Source: Liopterus haemorrhoidalis
Lineage: Eukaryota > Arthropoda > Insecta > Coleoptera > Dytiscidae
Direction: 5' to 3'
DNA: 64,000 bases
Assembly (NCBI GenBank): GCA_963971575.1
Contig: OZ020611.1
Coordinates: forward strand, 226,664,260 to 226,728,259
This document shows positions 34,000-42,340 of the stretch, piece after piece. The notes under the pieces are model-generated. The model did not search any database and was not told the origin of the DNA. It worked only from the letters and a program-made list of their open reading frames with translations. Within the stretch, counting starts at the first letter, position 1, and every line of letters starts with the position of its first letter. A program made the translations under genes and the position numbers.

Positions 34000-34891
34000 T
34001 TAAAAATTCCTTTCGTAGGTTTCAGTTTGAGATCAATGGACACAGAGCTGCAGTAAGGAAAACTTGCGCTAGGGGCAAAACTGCGTTTTGGCGCCCTTGG
34101 CAAATAAATGTAAGTGATAAGCAAAACCAAGATTCTCACCTCCCAAAATCTAGATGATGAGCAAAAAAAAAAGTCCTCACCTTCTAAATTCCAAGTGAAG
34201 AGCAAAAAAAAGGTCCTCACTTTCGCAATGTGGCGCCCCTTAGTCAAGCTCATCGGCGCCCTTTTCTGCGTCCCCCCTTACTGCGGCTCTGAATGGACAT
34301 TACATAGAATCTTTTCCAATTTTTAGTTAAAACTCTTTGGGTTAAAAGGTGTATTATTGAAAAGGTGTATTATTATTTTAGTACATTATTGAAAAAAAAA
34401 CGTGTTAAGATAAAGAAATAAAAAAACTTGTCTTTCCTTAATCAACGTCTTAAGAGTTTTCTTTTGATATCATACAATAAATTAAGAAAAAAAAAATAAA
34501 ATAGGAAGACACATTACTCAGATTTTTTCAGATTATTGTGATTTATGAACCTCTATGGAAAATAGGCTGGAAAATAAGATTATTTACATATTTTTGGCGA
34601 TAATTCCATAAAAAAATCAAACAAAAAAAGTGCTAATTTGATATCACTCAAAATTTAAAAAATATATTTATTTTTCCATTTAATACATATAAGTTTATAT
34701 TTATTACATGATCTGTTTTTATGAATTTATATATTTTTTCTATATGTAGGTCAAAGAATTGAACCAAAAGAATGCCAAATTTCAACTTTCTGTGTTCTGC
34801 CCGTTACAATTTCTACCGTACAGACAGACAGATATACAGACACACGAGTGACGTTATGAAGGTTTTTTGGTTGTAATACCTACAAAGCCCT
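34000..34891 (+). mobile_element. Family B element (B4), 5' truncated
   Basis: Follows B3 directly in the same orientation. Shared blocks: TTTAGTTAAAACTCTTTGGG, CATATTTTTGGCGATAATTC, CCAAATTTCAACTTTCTGTG, CAGACAGACAGATATACAG. It ends TAATACCTACAAAGCCCT. The head is missing. Interrupted by the hAT MITE at 34043. Confidence 0.6.
34043..34291. mobile_element. hAT-type MITE, perfect 8-bp TSD
   Basis: Ends CAGAGCTGCAGTAAGG and CCTTACTGCGGCTCTG are inverted repeats, flanked by perfect duplications AATGGACA (34035-34042 and 34292-34299). The interior has repeated GAGCAAAAAAAAAGTCCTCA-type units and GGCGCCCCTTAG blocks shared with 3184 and with a fragment inside 4110-4364. 249 bp, no ORF. Confidence 0.92.
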
Positions 34892-35430
34892 AAAAATCGA
34901 TATATGGAAACAGTTTTTTTATGTAATTATCAGGGGGCTAATCAGAATTTCTATACATAGAAAAATTCGATATATGGAAGTTCGATAAATGGAGGTTTTA
35001 CTTTATATTAGCTCGCTTATATTCTTAGCTTTATATTCTACTTGCTTTTACAAAAAGTAGAAAGTTGAATATTTTTCATTTGACTTGATATTGTTTAAAA
35101 TATTTGCACCTAAAGTTATTGAAATTTCTGCGGGACTTATTTTAAGCGGGATAAGGGATTTAAATTTCTGGATAAATGAGTAAAATCCGGGACGTTAGGT
35201 AAATTACACTTTGCCCCTCGCAAAATATGAGCGTCCGAGTGGATTTTTTCGAGGGTTATATTAGTAGAGGATAATAGAGAAAAAGTTGAAAATGGTTAGT
35301 CGAATGTTTGTGTGACCTTCTATAATGGTGGTGTTGGTGTATGCTGCCGAGAGTGATTCAGAGTGCTACGTTCTCTAATAGTAGAACGTGTGCCTCTAGT
35401 ATATATAGCACCCGTACACATACTCTCTTC
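34892..35430. other. No gene supported
   Basis: AT-rich DNA leading to the candidate exon. No repeat end recognised. Confidence 0.4.
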
Positions 35431-35432
35431 AG

Positions 35433-35688
35433 ACTGTTTGGGATTGTGTTATGTGTGTGGTGCTATTTCTGTATGTCTGGCAGAGCGCTGCCAACATATA
35501 CCACACCGCCACCGCCGCCATCGTACCGTACCGCCATCTCCACATCGCAGCATCGCCCGCGTATCCCTGACATACATCATTATACACCGGCGGCCGACGA
35601 TAGAACACCCTCGCCACTTAGCGTAGACTACGGGGAGTCACTCACATGTGGAGAAACATCAACATTATTAACAGACGACTATTGACAT
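35433..35688 (+). CDS. Candidate host exon: membrane segment plus tail with LPTY/PPSY motifs
   Basis: The open frame 35341-35688 (TGA) becomes coding-like from about 35430. A hydrophobic stretch RLFGIVLCVWCYFC (residues 31-44 of the open frame, cysteines at its end) is followed by a proline-rich tail with LPTY, PPSY and a C-terminal ETSTLL, which fits an acidic dileucine sorting signal. Transmembrane segment plus PPxY and dileucine is the layout of Nedd4-type ubiquitin ligase adaptors. A possible 3' splice site, CTCTCTTCAG, ends at 35432; another (CTGGCAG) ends at 35483. The GC content is higher than around it and I see no transposon similarity. No homologue recognised; chance is not excluded. 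Confidence 0.35.
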
Positions 35689-35997
35689 CTGTAACATTGA
35701 TTCTTCTCAACTCGACAAATCGAACACTAGCTGATAATCACTCCTGTCATCTCACTGCCGTATTTGACCATTCAAAATTTGGTTAAATTGGATGAATAAT
35801 GGGGAAACTGTTAAAATAAGAAATTATTTCCATTTGTAACACTGCAACTTTATATCAAATTTCGTCAAATTCTTTCAAATGATAGTACGAATTTGGTGAA
35901 GGGTGCATGTCGTGAATTTTATCGGGTTACAATGGGTCTTTCACGTGACTCCATGAACGTGAACCAAAATGACATATCGGGCCGTTATACCCTTTTC

Positions 35998-36589
35998 ACA
36001 CTAGATCTTTAAGACGAGTGAACTTAAAGTTCACCGATGTTTAAGATCGGTATGCTTTCACACTTGATGTTTAAATCTCTGGTGCTGTCAACAGCTACAG
36101 TAATTTTGTCCTTAAGTTACCGTCATGAAATTACCAGTTTTGAACTGTCTGCGCAGACGCACATTTTGAATTATTATAAACAATTAAGGATATTTCATTT
36201 CATTCTACAATAAAGGCACTACAATAAAGAATATATTACACCTGTATTAACATGTAAGTCGATACATTTTATCTCAATTATTGTAGCTCTGTATTTTATT
36301 AAACACATTATTAAAATAAATAATTTTATTATAACAATAAGTATAAACTTCTTATAACGTCGATATAATACAGTATTCTTGTTTATGATAATATAAAATG
36401 TTGACAGCACAAATTCAAGGAGTATTTTTTTATAATAGAAATTAAGTTGGCAATGCGGACGAAGTTTAAGACGCAGATCTCTGTCTTAAACATCGGTTGT
36501 GTTTAGACGAGGCCGTACGGTTTCACATTAGCGTTTAAAGATACATTCACTTTAACATCCAATCTTAAAGATCTAGTATGAAAAGGGTA
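35998..36589. mobile_element. Harbinger-like MITE K1, TTA TSD
   Basis: Ends TACCCTTTTCACACTAGATC plus TTTAAGA and TCTTAAAGATCTAGT plus ATGAAAAGGGTA are inverted repeats flanked by TTA (35995-35997, 36590-36592). Subterminal blocks GATGTTTAAGATCGGTATGC and CAGATCTCTGTC. A near-identical copy in opposite orientation is at 45732. The 63-codon frame inside both copies has no motif and its conservation simply reflects copy similarity. Confidence 0.85.
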
Positions 36590-36605
36590 TTAGTGGGCGT
36601 GTATA

Positions 36606-36852
36606 TAGTGTTTCTGATTTCTCGACATTAGACTTATTTTCTCGAGAATTCTCGAGAAATCTCGAGAAAAATAATTATTAGAATATACATCTTTTTTTAA
36701 TGTTGAAAATATTGTAGAGGATAAAAAAATTTTAAAATTATAATCACCTGTAAAGTACTAAAGTAAAGGCGTCGAGCAAGTTTTACATTTCTCGAGAAAT
36801 GAAAAATGAGAATTAAACCTTTTTCTCGAGAAATTCTCGAGAAGAATCACTA
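36606..36852. mobile_element. hAT-type MITE with CTCGAG subterminal repeats, perfect 8-bp TSD
   Basis: Ends TAGTGTTTCT and AGAATCACTA are imperfect inverted repeats. CGTGTATA is perfectly duplicated at 36598-36605 and 36853-36860. Both ends carry repeated TTTCTCGAGAA palindromes, probable transposase-binding sites. 247 bp, no ORF. Its left TSD lies only a few bases from K1. Confidence 0.88.
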
Positions 36853-36917
36853 CGTGTATAGAAAAATGACGTTATTCACGATTATTTTTAAATTATTAAA
36901 TTTAAAATATCATTTTC

Positions 36918-37987
36918 AGGGTTTTGTAGGTATGACCAAAAAACCCTTATACCGTCATTTTGTCGTCTGTCTGTCTGTCTGTCTGTCTGCCTGTCTGTCT
37001 GTCTGTCTGTCTGTTCGGTAAAAATTGTAGCTAAACGGCTAAACCTAGAGAGTTGAAATTTGGCATGCTTATACAACTCTTTGACCCGCACATAGGAAAA
37101 ATACTAAAACATCTAAAAAACATATCCCCCTAAAAATATAAACAAATATGTGCTCATCGAAAAAAAAAAATATTTTTTTTAAATTCTGTTTAGGGTATCA
37201 AATGAAAGCCCTTGGTACGTGAATTAACAATCAAATTTTTATTTTTGCAAAATAAATTATTTTGAAGCGATTTTTGCCAAAATTGTGCAAAAAAAATTTT
37301 GTCCCACACCCTGTAGCCCAGATGGTTTAAACTAAAAACCTGAAAAAATTCTAAGTAATGTACATTGGTGTGAACCGGAATAGTACAACAGGAATTTTTG
37401 ATCAGATTATGTTTTTGAAAAAAAAAGCATTTTTTGTGTTTTTTTGCTAATAACGTTGAAAACTTATAGTTATATAACACGCTAAACAGTAACGTGTATC
37501 TTGGTGCAGTGGCTAAGATACTGGCATTCTGTCCAAGAAAATGAGTTCGAATCCTACGAGAGGAGACAATATTATTTTTTATTTATTTTTTTGCATTTTT
37601 ATATTGTTTAAATTATTTTTTCAAAATTCTAGTTATATTTTGGCAATTGTTGCATTTAATTTTTAAAAGCGTAAATTTAATAACCAGTGGAAATTGTTGA
37701 AATTATAATTTAATTCTATATTTGAATGTACACGAAATCAAAGGGGAGGAGCTATGACTAAAAACAACCAATGGAAGCCATAGGCGCAATTTTCATAATC
37801 TTAATGAACCTTGATATATAAAAAAATACTGCACATCTTTAGAAATTTAAATAATGGTAATAGGCATTCGAATTAAAATTCATAAAAAAATATTTTGACA
37901 TTTGTTTTGGCATCCCAAATAATCATCATTCACTTACTAAATACCTGCAAAACCCTGAAATGTGTGAAAATTCACACTTCACATCAA
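36918..37987 (-). mobile_element. Family A scaffold element, copy A5 (full length)
   Basis: Inverted orientation. Left end AGGGTTTTGTAGGTATGACC, then a TCTG array (36961-37014), AGTTGAAATTTGGCATGCTT, CCCACACCCTGTAGCCCAGA and the tRNA-like cassette. It ends in the head: TGCAAAACCCTGAAATGTGT, GAAAATTCACACTTCACATC and AA at 37987. About 1070 bp, apparently complete, with both terminal repeats and the head palindrome. Confidence 0.88.
37490..37582 (+). other. tRNA-like cassette of A5 (tRNA-Glu-like)
   Basis: A-box TGGTGCAGTGGCTAAG (37502-37517) and B-box GAGTTCGAATCC (37543-37554) at tRNA spacing, then TTTTTT at 37575-37580, a typical RNA polymerase III stop. The middle CTGGCATTCTGTCCAAG resembles the anticodon arm of arthropod tRNA-Glu (CTGGCTTTCACCCAG) but with an enlarged loop and mismatches. 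The acceptor stem is not evident. Likely able to bind TFIIIC; not a normal tRNA. Confidence 0.6.
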
Positions 37988-38092
37988 TTTTTATTATACA
38001 GGAAAAAGGGTAAAATTTCAAAATTACAAATAGCATATACTGCATACATGATTCAAACTTGTTAGCTTTCTGTTAATTTATACATGAAATTA

Positions 38093-38423
38093 TAGTCTGT
38101 TCAAACGTTAAAATGCAGTACAGGGCAAATGGAGTAGTTCTTTTTCATAATCTCTAATGGCTTCTTCTAATAACACTATCTATTTCTTCCTTGGCGAGGT
38201 TGCCAGCTTTGAAACGTGCTGATCGTTGAAAACGCGGTACAAATAATTATTCATTTTTCCCTGATATATTTTAATTTAATTTGAATAAATTATCAACTAA
38301 AGAATATAAAATTACACATAATATTTTGGTACCCTTGACATATTTGATACTTTTACAACATTTGACTACACCGCTCCTATTTCCCATAAGAGCAATACTG
38401 CATTCTAACGTTTGAACGGACTA
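38093..38423. mobile_element. TA-flanked MITE N
   Basis: Inverted repeats TAGTCTGTTCAAACGTTAAA plus ATGCAGTA and TACTGCATTCTAACGTTTGA plus ACGGACTA, about 28 bp, flanked by TA (38091-38092, 38424-38425). 331 bp, no coding motif. The end sequence places it in the GTCTGTTC group with E and M. Confidence 0.85.
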
Positions 38424-38429
38424 TAGGTA

Positions 38430-38640
38430 TATAGATTTTTACTTGCCCGACCTTAATATATAAGGGGCAAGTATTGTAATCGCGAAAATTTTCGATGTCA
38501 AGATTTTGACTGATGACCACGTTTCATGGTCCAGGGAATCCAAAAATCCTATTTTCGAAGTGCCGTCCGTATGTGTGTGTGTCTGTGTGTGTGTCTGTGT
38601 GTGTGTCTGTGTGTGTGTAGTGTGTGTATACACGTTAACT
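38430..38640. repeat. Repeat with TGTGTCTG microsatellite
   Basis: The left part (TGCCCGACCTTAATATATAA, GGGGCAAGTATTGTAATCGC, GAAAATTTTCGATGTCAAGA) resembles the left end of family C in reverse (CCGACCGCC, ATATATAAGGGAGGTATTGT, GATTTTGATATTTCGAG). A TGTGTGTCTG array follows at 38573-38630 at the distance where family C has its octamer array. Probably a relative of family C. Confidence 0.6.
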
Positions 38641-38718
38641 CAAAAACGGTTTAACTTAAAGAGCTAGTTCTGGTACTAAAAAATTCTCCTAATAATTGGG
38701 AAGAACCCTATTGTTTTC

Positions 38719-38793
38719 TGGCATCGGCGATTAGCCTCGTTGCAGAAATAAAGGCCGATGTAAAATAAATAATATAATAATAATAATAATATA
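38719..38793 (+). mobile_element. SINE, 5'-truncated copy 4
   Basis: CTGGCATCGGCGATTAGCCT, CGTTGCAGAAATAAAGGCCG and ATGTAAAATAAATAATATAA match the last 75 bp of the SINEs at 52010 and 62507, including the ATA-rich tail. The tRNA-like head is missing. Confidence 0.82.
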
Positions 38794-39914
38794 AGGATTT
38801 AACGATAAAGAAGTATAATAAAGTTTTATCTGTATTTAAATTATTATATTTCTTCTCGGGGCCGACCAATAACATTTATAAATGAATGAAATAATTTATA
38901 AATGTTAATTATTTATAAATGAAATTGAATAAAATAATATAAATATAAAAATATAAGTGAAAAAACTTGAAATACAAAAAGATGTTTTCAGTGTTGATAT
39001 TTCGAACTTTTTCTGGACATGAGTTCAGTTATGCCGCCCCCTAAAATATGCCGTCCGGGTTCATTGCGCTCTTTGCACCCCGTTGTGGAACGGGTCTGGC
39101 TGGCCCACCAATAAGAAAACTTATCTTGTATTTTTTGCATGAAATATTTCAACGGGCCATACACGACCCACAAACCGCCGTTTGTCGACCCCTTATGTAG
39201 AGTATTAACTAAAAGCTCTCGATAGATAAAATAGGACAATATTGTATTAATAATTTTCGCTTCCTTTCATCACAAAATATTTACGTGTTTCTTTTCTATT
39301 TTGGGTTGAAGACAAGCAGCACTTCATTTGAAGCTATCAAATTTCCTGTAGAGTAGTTAAACGCCGCCCTAGCGGGAAAAGTTATAAATCACAGATATTT
39401 TCTCAAGTGTCAGGAAATTTCACATGTTTGTTTTTCACTTAAGCCTTTCAATCAAGAAAATAAACTGTTCTCGTAGTCACTCCCTTTGTACAAGACTGTT
39501 ATGTTATGACTGATATTATCAGGACATTGTTTGCTAAATGTTAACGATGAATACCAATCACTGGATTCTAAAGTAATGTTTGTACATGTTTTACGTTAAT
39601 ATGAAGTATGTCAAAATATTAGAGATCAAAGTTTGACGTTAAATAATACTGAGATTTAAGAAAAACCATACACAGTTTCGGGTTTACGTTAAAGCTATAT
39701 ATAAACAATCCATAGTTAAGATTGCCACAATCGGGTTTGAACCAGCCATTTGGATTTTGAAAGATTATGTTCCGGGTGACAGTTCCGGGTTTGATCATTA
39801 TGTCTCCGGATTGCGCGGGTCGTAATACCTTTAAATTATAATTATAAAGGGACTTGAACCGATTCCAAAAAATAACTCACAAAAAATCCCTTTTTTCACA
39901 AAAAATCCCTTTTT
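38794..39914. other. No gene; possible hAT end
   Basis: At about 39010-39195 the sequence CGTTGTGGAACGGGTCTGGC and, near the end, GACCCACAAACCGCCGTTTG plus TCGACCCC resemble a hAT right end of the GGGTCGACAAAC type. No left partner or duplication was found. Confidence 0.4.
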
Positions 39915-40310
39915 ATACAAGCTATTCACATTCTGCATATCCTATCCTCTGGTTTTGCCCAATACCTATTACTCCGTTCTTCATTTCCACATCTTAATCT
40001 GGCAATCCTTCTAACTCTGCCCGCTGCCTTTCCTCTCCTTCCTTTCAAATATTTAGGTTTCCTACCGTCCTTATCTCTCTATACCTTTTCACAATCCTTG
40101 AATTATCTATTCTTACTGTTCTTTCCTGCTCCTGTACCTCCTTGTCTCTCCTCCTCAATTCTTCTACTATGTTTTTTCCTTCATTTCTCTTTCGCTCAGC
40201 TTCACTTATGTCCATCCCGCATCTCCAATAATACTCTTTCCTTGTTTCTCCCCATTCCGACAGTTTACCCATTTGTTCTTCCTTCATTCTTTCTTCCCAG
40301 CCTTCTCTTA
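39915..40310 (-). pseudogene. LINE ORF2 C-terminal fragment (minus strand)
   Basis: The minus-strand frame reads WEERMKEEQMGKLSEWGETR, KEYYWRCGMDISEAERKRNE, RTVRIDNSRIVKRYREIRTV and, after 40045, RRIARLRCGNEERSNRYW and PEDRICRM before a stop. The RLRCGNE.R..RYW....RICR.C pattern is the start of the terminal zinc-knuckle region of R1/Loa-like LINEs. The knuckle is cut after CRM. It lies head to head with the plus-strand LINE piece from 40311. Confidence 0.7.
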
Positions 40311-40668
40311 ATAAAGAAAAGATAAAAAATGAAAAACAAGCGTGGGAATATATAAATAAGGCCAGAGAGAAACAAGTAGGAATTAGCAAGAAGATAACGA
40401 TGGGGAGCTGGAGGAAACACTTTATGAAATTATTGGAAGGAAGTGAAGGCAGAAGGGAAGAATCCGAGGAGGATAAAAGGGTATGGGAAGCAAGGGAGGG
40501 GGGATAAAGCGGCAGAGAAAGGAAGAAGAGAGGAGAAGGAAGAAGAACCATCAGAGGAGGAAGTGTGGAGCGTAATTAAGAGCCTGAAGAAGGGAAAAGC
40601 GGCAGGACCTGATAAAAGGATACCCAGAAGACTGGAGGGAAGGAATAATAATTCCCATCCATAAAAAA

Positions 40669-41730
40669 TGGATGTGAAGTGTGAATTTCCACACATTTCA
40701 GGGTTTTGCAGGTATTTAGTAAGTGAATGATGATTATTTTGGATGCGAAAACAAATTTTATATTAAAATATTTTTTTTGTTAATTTTAATTCGAACGCCT
40801 AATACCATTATTTAGGTTTCTAAATATGTGCAGTATTTTTTTTTATATAGCAAGGTTCATTAAGAATTTTAAAAATTGCGCCTATGGCTTCCATTGGTTA
40901 TTATAAGTTCCGCCCCTCTGATTTCGTGTCATTGAAACAGAATTAAATTATAATTTAAACAATTTCCACTGGCTATTAAATTTACGCTTTTAAAAATTAA
41001 ATGCAACATTTGCCAAAATGTAATTAGAATTTTGAAAAAATAATTTAAACAATATAGAAATTAAAAAAAAAAAATATATATATATATATATATAGTCTCT
41101 TCTCCAGGGTTCGATCCCTTATCGGATCGGGTTACATGGGTGAAAAGTCAGCGTCAAATACCACTAGACCAGCACACACGTTAGAGTGTTGCTTGTTACA
41201 AAGCTATAACTTGTGTACATTATTAGCCAAAAATCACAAAAAATGCGTTTTTTTCCAAAAACCTAATCTGATCAAAAATTCCTGTTGAACTATTCCGGTT
41301 CACACCAATGTACATTACTTAGAATTTTTTCAGATTTTTAGTTTAAACCATCTTGGCTACAGGGTGTGGGACAAAAAATTTTTTGCACAATTTTGGCAAA
41401 AATCGCTTCAAAATAATTTATTTTGCAAAAATAAAAATTTGATCGTTAATCCACGTACCAAGGGCTTTCATTGGATACCCTACTCAGAATTATAAAAAAA
41501 TATTTTTTTTTTCGATGAGCACATCTTTGTTTATATTTTTAGGGGGATATGTTTTTTAGATATTTTAGTATTTTTCCTATGTGCGGGTCAAAGAGTTGTA
41601 TAAGCATGCCAAATTTCAACTCTCTAGGTTTAGCCGTTTGGCTACAATTTTTACCGAACAGACAGACAGACAGACAGACAGACGACAAAATGACGGTATA
41701 AGGGTTTTTTGGTCATACCTACAAAACCCT
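40669..41730 (+). mobile_element. Family A scaffold element, copy A6, inserted in a LINE
   Basis: Starts TGGATGTGAAGTGTGAATTT at the end of an A-run (40663-40668) and ends CATACCTACAAAACCCT before another A-run (41731-41735). The LINE frame reads ATCCATAAAAAA|GGAAGC across the gap (I-H-K-K-G-S), so the empty site had six As. All scaffold blocks are present, including a TA microsatellite (about 41075-41092) and the CAGA array (41658-41684). Confidence 0.9.
41097..41185 (-). other. tRNA-like cassette of A6 (tRNA-Glu-like)
   Basis: Minus strand: A-box TGGTCTAGTGGTAT (about 41159-41172), anticodon-arm-like CTGACTTTTCACCC, and B-box-like GGGATCGAACCC (41107-41118). TGGTCTAGTGG and TTTTCACCC are the tRNA-Glu pattern. 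The variable region is longer than normal and pairing of the T arm is imperfect. Sequence unlike the other cassettes. Confidence 0.58.
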
Positions 41731-42041
41731 AAAAAGGAAGCAGTAATAGCGCAGGTAATTACAGAGGAGTAACCCTGATGAACACGGCATACAAAGTAAA
41801 GAAATAGAAGATAAAGAAATATTAGAGGAGACGCAGTCAGGTTTTAGGAAGGGAAGGGGGGCGGATAGATAACATATACACGATAAACCACATAGTGGCT
41901 GAGAGAATAAAGAGGAAAAGAGGGAAAGTGTATATGGTATTTATCGACCTTAAGGCCGCCTGTGACAAACTGGACAGGCAAGAATTGTGGGAAGTATTGG
42001 AAAGAAGGGGTGTAAGTGAAGAAATGATAAAAAGGATGTAA

Positions 42042-42340
42042 ATTTAGTTTAAAATCATTAAATGAAATCTCTTACTCAAGTAACGAATAATGATTTTCAA
42101 AAAACCGTCGATTTTAATGTGATTATAGGAAAACTATTGTCCTACACATGCACCATTTTGCTGGCTTCTTGCACTTTTTAAATACCTTGCACATTTTATA
42201 ATTAAATTTTCAAAAAGTATTCTCATAATACATGAATAATTTTCATATATGTATATATTTTTCTCATATGTTATATATTTAAGTAATATAATGTAATGAC
42301 TATACCTCTGTATCAATGCACACTAATAGGTTCAATAATA
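42042..42340. other. Short AT-rich spacer
   Basis: Between the LINE and mariner D3; no motif. Confidence 0.5.

Larger units (their letters stand above)
40311..42041 (+). pseudogene. LINE RT fragment interrupted by A6
   Basis: From 40311: EKIKNEKQAWEYINKAREKQ, SWRKHFMKLLEG, EEEVWSVIKSLKKGKAAGPD, then YPEDWREGIIIPIHKK up to the A6 insertion. After A6: GSSNSAGNYRGVTLMNTAYK, then ETQSGFRKGRG, IYTINHIVAERIKRKRGKVY and VFIDLKAACDKLDRQELWEV (catalytic Asp in FIDL), ending at TAA 42039-42041. Fingers and part of the palm of an R1/I/Loa-like reverse transcriptase. Several frameshifts and a stop; the GxxQG and YADD motifs are absent because the copy ends. Confidence 0.82.

Noticed and set aside
37490..37582. 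Intact tRNA gene
   Set aside because: A- and B-boxes are good but no 7-bp acceptor stem pairs and the anticodon loop is abnormal.
40045..40551. A 168-codon minus-strand frame beginning MVLLPSPLFFLSL taken as a membrane protein
   Set aside because: Its first part is antisense of the plus-strand LINE (40311-40551); only the portion from about 40310 down matches a LINE C-terminus.
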